Assembly (NCBI GenBank): GCA_949752795.1
Contig: CATKHW010000566.1
Coordinates: forward strand, 434,001-498,000
Direction of reading: 5' to 3'
Length of the DNA: 64,000 nt
Origin: Hyperoodon ampullatus
Taxonomy: Eukaryota > Chordata > Mammalia > Artiodactyla > Ziphiidae
Shown: in pieces, positions 51,902 to 62,504 of the stretch
Layout of the letters: each line of letters starts with the position of its first letter
Numbering within the stretch: position 1 is the first letter of the stretch
Translations under genes and position numbers: made by a program
The notes under the pieces: model-generated
The model's input: the letters and a program-made list of their open reading frames with translations, nothing else
What the model was told of the DNA's origin: nothing
The model's database searches: none

Positions 51902-52047
51902 GGACAACTATCGTCCAAAAATCTGTTGAGGGAAGGCAACGAGGCGGACTTGAAAGCGAGGCAGAATAGCAGGAAACAGATTTCAAGAGGTACGTTGGAA
52001 TCGCCTTTAAAGCACAGGAAGAGGGGCACAACTTCGACAATGATGCA

Positions 52048-53786
52048 CTTGGCCAAAAAGGGCGTATGCGTTTTCTCCTGAATATATTCAGGAGAAAACG
52101 CATACGCCCTTTTTGGCCAAGCAAGCAAGCGGGCAATGCAAATGTGCACTACAAAGAAGTATCACTTCCCACCGGTCGAAAGGGACATCCACAAAATGTG
52201 TAAAAACCAGAAAGGCAAGACAGGCCCTGGAGAACAGGGAGCCTTGTTATGCTGGTGGGCGGGATGTGAATTGTCATCTGCCTCTCTGTAGGAGTGCATT
52301 GTGTTCCCTAAAAAAAGTAAAGAACAGAGCTACAGAGCCAAGGGCACTTCCAGTCTAGGGAATATACCTTGGGAAAACTGAAAATCAATAAGACAGAGCC
52401 ACCCCAAAATTTAGGGCTGCACTGCTTACAAGGACCTCAACTTGGGCACACCTTAAATATCCCAGGAAATATAAAAATGGTTCAGAAAATTGTGGTACTT
52501 ACGTACGGCGGAATATCCCTCAGCCATGAAATCAGTGTCATAAGACCAGTAGCAGCAAAATGGGTGGATTCAGGTACGATGATTCTAAGTGAAATAAGTC
52601 ACAGAGAAAAAGAAACTTATCATAAGATATCACTTATGAAGATCCTGTAAACATGGCTACACTTGAACTGAGTTAGGAAAGAGAACAGTGTCTCACATTT
52701 AGAAAACACTCGTAAGCCTGCTTAAGGGGGAAGGAGAGGTGGGGTGATGCATAAAACCAGAGTTTGATATAAGCACAGGTACCGTTCCAAAAACCAACTA
52801 TGGAATAGACAAGACCTACACCTTCCTCAGTGAAAGGGACTCAAAACCCCATATTTCCCGCAGAGGAATATATCTGACTAGTAAGAATCTTAAAACCTAT
52901 GGATTGATATGTCTCCGTAAGGGAATCAAGTGTGTCTAGACTGGCATAAACATGGCAGCGAGAATCAGCTCAAACCCACTATAAAAAGGAATTTCAAAAA
53001 CAAAACAAAAAAACTGGGAAATTCTTTACAATTCCTTCAGGGTCTCTGATGAAACCTGGAATGACCCTATCTACAACGACAGCTGGATGTGGCATAAGCC
53101 TGGACACTTGGGACTGAGAGGATGGGTGAGATTGGGTGAGAAAATGCAGACCCTTTAAAGCAATAATGCATGGCACCCATTCCATGGGTGCCAACTCTCC
53201 AGGTTGAAGGGAATATTACTACAGCTATAACATGTACGGGAAACCTAGAGACCGGACACAGTGTGAATACGAAAGCTTTCTAAAACTCAATGAATAGTCC
53301 CTCTCCTGGTGCTCCGGTTTGAATTTCCACCTGCTTTACTATCAACCTCCCAACTTGGAGAGACATCCCCTTTAACCTCCTGGTTCGCACAGGTTGCCAA
53401 TTTGGCAGATGATGAAAGGGAAGAGGGAGAACCAATGAGAGAGTAGCTGTTAGGCATTTGGACGGGCACATATCACTGTAATTTCCCGGCAGGAAGAAGA
53501 ATTAACCAAAGTCTCAGCCACCCACCGGGAACCAGTATAGGTCCTGAACCAAAATTTTGGACTTGCGGTCAGCTCACCAAAAACGAGTTGAAAAATGGAG
53601 CTCAGGGGCACAGCAATTCACAAACTGGCCGAGTAATAAAGGACAACTATCGTCCAAAAATCTGTTGAGGGAAGGCAACGAGGCGGACTTGAAAGCGAGG
53701 CAGAATAGCAGGAAACAGATTTCAAGAGGTACGTTGGAATCGCCTTTAAAGCACAGGAAGAGGGGCACAACTTCGACAATGATGCA
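52048..53786 (+). repeat. Satellite unit 30
   Basis: The palindrome is perfect. The first ~560 bp pair with unit 27. The frame at 52369-52650 is open. The type B segment near 53,163 is the one exception to the B-A-A three-unit pattern. Confidence 0.95.
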
Positions 53787-53858
53787 CTTGGCCAAAAAGG
53801 GCGTATGCGTTTTCTCCTGAATATATTCAGGAGAAAACGCATATGCCCTTTTGCCAAG
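53787..53858. repeat. Palindrome copy with 2-bp deletion in the right arm
   Basis: The right arm reads CATATGCCCTTTTGCCAAG, with one T and one G missing and a C-to-T change. This is the only indel I found in the 36 palindromes. Confidence 0.9.
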
Positions 53859-55522
53859 CAAGCAAGCAGGAAATGCAAATGTGCACTACAAAGAAGTATC
53901 ACTTCCCACCGGTCAAAAGGGACATCCACAAAATGTGTAAAAACCAGAAAGGCAAGACAGGCCCTGGAGACCAGGGAGCCTTGTTATGCTGATTGGCGGG
54001 ATGTAAATTGCCAACTGCCTCTCTGGAGGAGTACATTGTGTTCCCTAAAACAAGTAAAGAACAGAGCTACAGAGCCAAGGGCACTTCCAGTCTAGGGAAT
54101 ATACCTTGGAATAACTGAAAATCAATAAGACACAGCCACCCCAAAATTTAGGGCTGCACTGCTTACAAGGACCTCAACTTGGGTACACCTTAAATATCCC
54201 AGGAAATATAAAAATGGTTCAAAAAGTTGTGGTACTTACGTACGATGGAATATCCCTCAGCCATGAAATCAATGTCATAAGACCAGTAGCAGCAAATTGG
54301 GTGGATTCAGGTACGATGATTCTAAATGAAATAAGTCACAAGAAAAAGAAACTTATCATAAGATATAACTTATGAAGATCCTGTAAACATGGCTACACTT
54401 GAACTGAGTTAGGAAATAGAACAGTGTCTCACATTTAGAAAACACTCTTATGCCTGCTTAAGAGAAAGGAGAGGTGGGGTGATGCATAAAACCAGTGTTT
54501 GATATAAGCACAGGTACCGTTCCAAAAACCAACTATGGAATAGACAAGACCTACACCTTCCTCAGTGAAAGGGACTCAAAACCCCATATTTCCCGCAGAG
54601 GAATATATCTGACTAGTAAGAATCTTGAAACCTATGTATTGATATGTCTCTGTAAGGGAATCAAGTGTGTCTAGACTGGCATAAACATGGCAGCGAGAAT
54701 CATCTCAAACCCACTATAAAAAGGAATTTCAAAAACAAAACAAAAAAACTGGGAAATTCTTTACAATTCCTTCAGGGTCTCTGATGAAACCTGGAATGAC
54801 CCTATCTACAACGACAGCTGGATGTGGCATAAGGCTGGACACTTGGGACTGAGAGGATTGGTGAGATTGGGTTAGCAAATGCAGACCCTTTAAAGCAATA
54901 ATGCATGGCACCCATTCCATGGGTCCCAACACTCCAGGATGAAGGGAATATTACTACAGTTATAACATGTACGGGAAACCTAGAGAACGGAAATACTCTG
55001 AATACGAAAAGTTTCTAAAACTCAACGAATAGTCCCTCTCCTGGTGCTCCGGTTTGACTTTCCATTTGATTTACTATCAACCTCCCAACTTGGAGAGACA
55101 GCCCCTTTAACCTCCTGGTTCGCACAGGTTGCCAATTTGGCAGAGGATGAAAGGGAAGAGGGAGAACCAATGAGAGAGTAGATGTTAGGCATTTGGACGG
55201 GCACATATCACTCTAACTTCCCGGCAGGAAGAAGAATTAACCAAAGTCTCAGCCCCCCACCGGGAACCAGCATAGGTCCTGAACCAAAATTTTGGACTTG
55301 CAGTAAGCTCACAAAAAAACGAGTTGAAAAATGGAGCTCAGGGGCACAGCAATTCACAAACTGGCCAAGTAATAAAGGACAAGTATCGTCCAAAAATCTG
55401 TTGAGGGAATGCAACGAGGCGGACTTGAAAGCGAGGCAGAATAGCAGGAAACACATTTCAAGAGGTACATTGGAATCACCTTTAAAGCACAGGAAGAGGG
55501 GCACAACTTCTACAATGATGCA
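53787..55522 (+). repeat. Satellite unit 31
   Basis: The palindrome right arm has lost 2 bp (CCCTTTTGCC in place of CCCTTTTTGGCC) and has one substitution. The frame is stopped by TAA at 54112-54114. About 54,105-55,255 is nearly identical to 59,335-60,483 in unit 34. Markers are AAAAAGTTGTGG, AAATTGGG, CACAAGAAAAAG, CCAGTGTTTG, GGGTTAGC and GGAAATACTCTG. Type B. Confidence 0.95.
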
Positions 55523-55730
55523 CTTGGCCAAAAAGGGCGTATGCGTTTTCTCCTTAATATATTCAGGAGAAAACGCATACGCCCTTTTTGGCCAAGCAAG
55601 CAAGCGGGCAATGCAAATCTGCACTACAAAGAAGTATCACTTCCCACCGGTCAGAAGGGACATCCACAAAATGTGCAAAAACGAGAAAGGCAAGACAGGC
55701 CCTGGAGAACAGGGAGCCTTGTTATGCTGA
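55182..55730 (+). other. 182-codon open frame across a palindrome; probably chance
   Basis: This is the longest ATG-initiated frame I see. It exists because CTG became ATG at 55182 and the TGA at the palindrome centre became TTA (55554-55556). A 1-bp insertion in an A-run near 55,317 also matters for the frame. No other unit has the whole frame; unit 36 upstream sequence (62275-62712) has a shorter relative from a TTG. I recognise no protein family. Confidence 0.1.
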
Positions 55731-57261
55731 TGGGCGGGATGTAAATTGCCAACTGCCTCTCTGGAGGAGTGCATTGTGTTCCCTAAAACAAGTAAACAAC
55801 AGAGCTACAGAGCCAAGGGCACTTCCAGTCTTGGTAATATACCTTGGGAATACTGAAAATCAATAAGACAGAGTCACCCCAAAATTTAGGGCTGCACTGC
55901 TTACAAGGGCCTCAACTTGGGTACACCTTAAATATCCCAGGAAATATAAAAATGGTTCAAAAAATTGTGGTACTTACGTACGATGGAATATCCCTCAGCC
56001 ATGAAATCAATGTCATAAGACCAGTAGCAGCAAAATGGGTGGATTCAGGTACGATGATTCTAAGTGAAATAAGTCACACAGAAAAAGAATCTTATCATAA
56101 GATATCACTTATGAAAATCCTCTAAACATGGCTACACTTGAACTGAGTTAGGAAAGAGAACAGTGTCTCACATTTAGAAAACACTCTTATGCCTGCTTAA
56201 GGGGGAAGGAGAGGTGGGGTGATGCATAAAACCAGAGTTTGATATAAGCACAGGTACCGTTCCAAAAACCAACTATGGAATAGACAAGACCTACACCTTC
56301 CTCAGTGAAAGGGACTCAAAACCCCATATTTCCCGCAGAGGAATATATCTGACTAGTAAGAATCTTAAAACCTATGTATTGATATGTCTCCGTAAGGGAA
56401 TCAAGTGTGTCTAGACTGGCATAAACATGGCAGCGAGAATCAGCTCAAACCCACTATAAAAAGGAATTTCAAAAACAAAACAAAAAAACTGGGAAATTCT
56501 TTACAATTCTTTCAGGGTCTCTGATGAAACCTGGAATGACCCTATCTATAACGACAGCTGGATGTGGCATAAGTAGGGACACTTGGGACTGAGACGATTG
56601 GTGAGATTGGGTGAGCAAATGCAGACCCTTTAAAGCACAAATGCCTGGCACCCATTCCATGGGTCCCAACTCTCCAGGTTGAAGGGAATATTACTACAGC
56701 TATAACATGTACGGGAAACCTAGAGAACAGACACACTGTTAATACAAAAGCTTTCTAAAACTCAACGAATAGTCCCTCTCTTGGTGCTTCTGTTTGACTT
56801 TCCATCTACTTTACTATCAACCTCCCAACTTGGAGAGACAGACCCTTTAACCTCCTGGTTCGCACAGGTTGCCAAATTGGCAGAGGATGAAAGGGAAGAG
56901 GGAGAACCAATGAGAGAGTAGCTGTTAGGCATTTGGACGGGCACATATCACTGTAATTTCCCGGCAGGAAGAAGAATTAACCAAAGTCTCAGCCTCCCAC
57001 CGGGAACCAGTATAGGTCCTGAACCAAAATTTTGGACTTGCGGTCAGCTCACCAAAAACGAGTTGAAAAATGGAGCTCAGGGGCACAGCAATTCACAAAA
57101 TGGCCGAGTAATAAAGGACAACTATTGTCCAAAATCCTGTTGAGGGAAGGCAACGAGGCGGACATGAAAGCGAGGCAGAATAGCAGGAAACAGATTTCAA
57201 GAGGTAAGTTGGAATCACCTTTAAAGCACAGGAAGAGGGGCACAACTTCGACAATGATGCA
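55523..57261 (+). repeat. Satellite unit 32
   Basis: The palindrome has one left-arm change (CCTGAATA to CCTTAATA). This removes a TGA and opens a longer frame through the palindrome. The frame at 55844-56125 is open. Type A. Confidence 0.95.
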
Positions 57262-59015
57262 CTTGGCCAAAAAGGGCGTATGCGTTTTCTCCTGAATATA
57301 TTCAGGAGAAAACGCATACGCCCTTTTTGGCCAAGCAAGCAAGCGGGCAATGCAAATGTGCACTACAAAGAAGTATCACTTCCCACCTGTCAAAAGGGAC
57401 ATCCACAAAATGTGTAAAAACCAGAAAGGCAAGACAGGCCCTGGAGAACAGGGAGCCTTGTTATGCTGATGGGCGGGATGTAAATTGCCAACTGCCTCTC
57501 TGGAGGAGTACATTGTGTTCCCTAAAACAAGTAAAGAACAGAGCTACAGAGCCAAGGGCACTTCCAGTCTAGGGAATATACCTTGAAAAAACTGAAAATC
57601 AATAAGCACAGCCACCCCAAAATTTAGGGCTGCACTGCTTACAAGGACCTCAACTTGGGTACACCTTAAATATCCCAGGAAATATAAAACTGGTTCAAAA
57701 AATTGTGGTACTTACGTACGATGGAATATCCCTCAGCCATGAAATCAATGTCATAAGACCAGTAGCAGCAAATTGGGTGGATTCAGGTACGATGATTCTA
57801 AATGAAATAAGTCAAACAGAAAAAGAAACTTATCATAAACAGAAACTTATCATAAGATATCACTTATGAAGATCCTGTAAACATGGCTACACTTGAACTG
57901 AGTTAGGAAATAGAACAGTGTCTCTCATTTAGCAAACATTCTTATGCCTGCTTAAGGGAAAGGAGAGGTGGGGTGATGCATAAAACCAGTGTTTGATATA
58001 AGCACAGGTACCGTTCCAAAAACCAACTATGGAATAGACAAGACCTACACCTTCCTCAGTGAAAGGGACTCAAAACCCCATATTTCCCACAGAGGAATAT
58101 ATCTGACTAGTAAGAATCTTAAAACCTATGTATTGATATGTCTCCGTAAGGGAATCAAGTGTGTCTAGACTGGCATAAACATGGCAGCGAGAATCAGCTC
58201 AAACCCACTACAAAAAGGAATTTCAAAAACAAAACAAAACAACTGGGAAATTCTTTACAATTACTTCAGGGTCTCTGATGAAACCTGGAATGACCCTATC
58301 TACAACGACAGCTGGATGTGGCATAAGGTGGGACACTTGGGACTGAGAAGATTGGTGAGATTGGGTGAGCAAATGCAGACCCTTTAAAGCACAAATGCCT
58401 TGCACCCATTCCATGGGTCCCAACTCTCCAGGTTGATGGGAATATTACTACAGTTATAACATGTACGGGAAACCTAGAGAACGGACACACTGTGAATACG
58501 AAAGGTTTCTAAAATTCAATGAATAGTCCCTCTCCTGGTGCTCCGGTTTGACTTTCCATCTGCTTTACTATCAACCTCCCAACTTGGAGAGACAGCCCGT
58601 TTAAACTCCTGGGTCGCACAGGTTGCCAATTTGGCAGAGGATGAAAGGGAAGAGGGAGAACCAATGAGAGAGTAGCTGTTAGGCATTTGGACGGGCACAT
58701 ATCACTGTAATTTCCCGGCAGGAAGAAGATTTAACCAAAGTCTCAGCCACCCACCGGGAACCAGTATAGGAACTGAACCAAAATTTTGGACTTGCGGTCA
58801 GTTCACCAAAAACGAGTTGAAAAATGGAGCTCAGGGGCACAGCAAACCACAAAGTGGCCGAGTAGTAAAGGAAAACTATCGTCCAAAAATCTGTTGAGGG
58901 AAGACAACGAGGCGGACTTGAAAGCAAGGCAGAATAGCAGGAAACAGATTTCAAGAGGTACGTTGGAATAGCCTTTAAAGCACAGGAAGAGGGGCACAAC
59001 TTCGACAATGATGCA
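57262..59015 (+). repeat. Satellite unit 33 (1,754 bp, with 17-bp internal duplication)
   Basis: The palindrome is perfect. A 17-bp near-tandem duplication of the AGAAACTTATCATAA motif lies near 57,825-57,856. The 93-codon frame is broken by a 2-bp deletion near 57,606. About 56,995-58,260 is the partner of 60,484-61,749. Type A. Confidence 0.95.
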
Positions 59016-60750
59016 CTTGGCCAAAAAGGGCGTATGCGTTTTCTGCTGAATATATTCAGGAGAAAACGCATATGCCCTTTTTGGCCAAGCAAGCAAGCGG
59101 GCAATGCAAATCTGCACTACAAAGAAGTATCACTTCCCACCAGTCAAAAGGGACATCCTCAAAATGTGTAAAAACCAGAAAGGCAGGGCAGGCCCTGGAG
59201 AACAGGGAGCCTTGTTATGCTGACGGGCGGGATGTAAATTGCCAACTGCCTCTCTGGAGGAGTGCACTGTGTTCCCTAAAACAAGTAAACAACAGAGCTA
59301 CAGAGCCAAGGGCACTTCCAGTCTAGGGAATATACCTTGAATAACTGAAAATCAATAAGACACAGCCACCCCAAAATTTAGGGCTGCACTGCTTACAAGG
59401 ACCTCAACTTGGGTACACCTTAAATATCCCAGGAAATATAAAAATGGTTCAAAAAGTTGTGGTACTTACGTACGATGGAATATCCCTCAGCCATGAAATC
59501 AATGTCATAAGACCAGTAGCAGCAAATTGGGTGGATTCAGGTACGATGATTCTAAATGAAATAAGTCACAAGAAAAAGAAACTTATCATAAGATATAACT
59601 TATGAAGATCCTGTAAACATGGCTACACTTGAACTGAGTTAGGAAATAGAACAGTGTCTCACATTTAGAAAACACTCTTATGCCTGCTAAGAGAAAGGAG
59701 AGGTGGGGTGATGCATAAAACCAGTGTTTGATATAAGCACAGGTACCGTTCCAAAAACCAACTATGGAATAGACAAGACCTACACCTTCCTCAGTGAAAG
59801 GGACTCAAAACCCCATATTTCCCGCAGAGGAATATATCTGACTAGTAAGAATCTTAAAACCTATGTATTGATATGTCTCTGTAAGGGAATCAAGTGTGTC
59901 TAGACTGGCATAAACATGGCAGCGAGAATCATCTCAAACCCACTATAAAAAGGAATTTCAAAAACAAAACAAAAAAACTGGGAAATTCTTTACAATTCCT
60001 TCAGGGTCTCTGATGAAACCTGGAATGACCCTATCTACAACGACAGCTGGATGTGGCATAAGGCTGGACACTTGGGACTGAGAGGATTGGTGAGATTGGG
60101 TTAGCAAATGCAGACCCTTTAAAGCAATAATGCATGGCACCCATTCCATGGGTCCCAACACTCCAGGATGAAGGGAATATTACTACAGTTATAACATGTA
60201 CGGGAAACCTAGAGAACGGAAATACTCTGAATACGAAAGGTTTCTAAAACTCAACGAATAGTCCCTCTCCTGGTGCTCCGGTTTGACTTTCCATTTGATT
60301 TACTATCAACCTCCCAACTTGGAGAGACAGCCCCTTTAACCTCCTGGTTCGCACAGGTTGCCAATTTGGCAGAGGATGAAAGGGAAGAGGGAGAACCAAT
60401 GAGAGAGTAGATGTTAGGCATTTGGACGGGCACATATCACTCTAACTTCCCGGCAGGAAGAAGAATTAACCAAAGTCTCAGCCTCCCACCGGGAACCAGT
60501 ATAGGTCCTGAACCAAAATTTTGGACTTGCGGTCAGCTCACCAAAAACGAGTTGAAAAATGGAGCTCAGGGGCACAGCAATTCACAAAATGGCCGAGTAA
60601 TAAAGGACAACTATTGTCCAAAAATCTGTTGAGGGAAGGCAACGAGGCGGACATGAAAGCGAGGCAGAATAGCAGGAAACAGATTTCAAGAGGTAAGTTG
60701 GAATCACCTTTAAAGCACAGGAAGAGGGGCACAACTTCGACAATGATGCA
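59016..60750 (+). repeat. Satellite unit 34 (recombinant)
   Basis: The palindrome has one change in each arm, at unpaired positions. The 93-codon frame is broken near 59,338. From about 59,335 to 60,446 the unit follows unit 31; after 60,484 it follows the unit 32/33 boundary region. A recombination junction therefore lies within 38 bp. Type B. Confidence 0.95.
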
Positions 60751-62504
60751 CTTGGCCAAAAAGGGCGTATGCGTTTTCTCCTGAATATATTCAGGAGAAA
60801 ACGCATACGCCCTTTTTGGCCAAGCAAGCAAGCGGGCAATGCAAATGTGCACTACAAAGAAGTATCACTTCCCACCTGTCAAAAGGGACATCCACAAAAT
60901 GTGTAAAAACCAGAAAGGCAAGACAGGCCCTGGAGAACAGGGAGCCTTGTTATGCTGATGGGCGGGATGTAAATTGCCAACTGCCTCTCTGGAGGAGTAC
61001 ATTGTGTTCCCTAAAACAAGTAAAGAACAGAGCTACAGAGCCAAGGGCACTTCCAGTCTAGGGAATATACCTTGGAAAAACTGAAAATCAATAAGCACAG
61101 CCACCCCAAAATTTAGGGCTGCACTGCTTACAAGGACCTCAACTTGGGTACACCTTAAATATCCCAGGAAATATAAAAATGGTTCAAAAAATTGTGGTAC
61201 TTACGTACGATGGAATAACCCTCAGCCATGAAATCAATGTCATAAGACCAGTAGCAGCAAATTGGGTGGATTCAGGTACGATGATTCTAAATGAAATAAG
61301 TCAAACAGAAAAAGAAACTTATCATAAACAGAAACTTATCATAAGATATCACTTATGAAGATCCTGTAAACATGGCTACACTTGAACTGAGTTAGGAAAT
61401 AGAACAGTGTCTCTCATTTAGCAAACACTCTTATGCTTGCTTAAGGGAAAGGAGAGGTGGGGTGATGCATAAAACCAGAGTTTGATATAAGCACAGGTAC
61501 CGTTCCAAAAACCAACTATGGAATAGACAAGACCTACACCTTCCTCAGTGAAAGGGACTCAAACCCCCATATTTCCCACAGAGGAATATATCTGACTAGT
61601 AAGAATCTTAAAACCTATGTATTGATATGTCTCCGTAAGGGAATCAAGTGTGTCTAGACTGGCATAAACATGGCAGCGAGAATCAGCTCAAACCCACTAC
61701 AAAAAGGAATTTCAAAAACAAAACAAAACAACTGGGAAATTCTTTACAATTCCTTCAGGGTCTCTGATGAAACCTGGAATGACCCTATCTACAACGACAG
61801 CTGGATGTGGCATAAGGTGGGACACTTGGGACTGAGACGATTGGTGAGATTGGGTGAGCAAATGCAGACCCTTTAAAGCACAAATGCCTGGCACCCATTC
61901 CATGGGTCCCAACTCTCCAGGTTGAAGGGAATATTACTACAGCTATAACATGTACGGGAAACCTAGAGAACGGACACACTGTGAATACGAAAGGTTTCTA
62001 AAACTAAACGAATAGTCCCTCACCTGGTGCTCCGGTTTGACTTTCCATCTGCTTTACTATCAACCTCGCAACTTGGAGAGACAGCCCCTTTAACCTCCGG
62101 GTTCGCACAGGTTGCCAATTTGGCAGAGGATGAAAGGGAAGAGGGAGAACCAATGAGAGAGTAGCTGTTAGGCATTTGGACGGGCACATATCACTGTAAT
62201 TTCCCGGCAGGAAGAAGAATTAACCAAAGTCTCAGCCACCCACCGGGAACCAGTATAGGTCCTGCACCACAATTTTGGAATTGCGGTCAGCTCACCAAAA
62301 ACGAGTTGAAAAATGGAGCTCAGGGGCACAGCAATTCACAAACTGGCCAAGTAATAAAGGACAAGTATCGTCCAAAAATCTTTTGAGGGAAGGCAACGAG
62401 GCGGACTTGAAAGCGAGGCAGAATAGCAGGAAACACATTTCAAGAGGTACGTTGGAATCGCATTTAAAGCACAGGAAGAGTGGCACAACTTCGACAATGA
62501 TGCA
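60751..62504 (+). repeat. Satellite unit 35 (1,754 bp, with 17-bp internal duplication)
   Basis: The palindrome is perfect. The unit carries the same 17-bp duplication (near 61,314-61,345) and the same 2-bp deletion (near 61,095) as unit 33, at an offset of 3,489 bp. The frame is broken. Type A. Confidence 0.95.

Larger units (their letters stand above)
50309..52047 (+). repeat. Satellite unit 29
   Basis: The palindrome centre is AATATTTT, as in unit 20. The frame at 50630-50911 is open. About 51,215-51,800 pairs with unit 26 at a three-unit offset. Type A segment near 51,425 (CACAAATGCCTGA). Confidence 0.95.
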
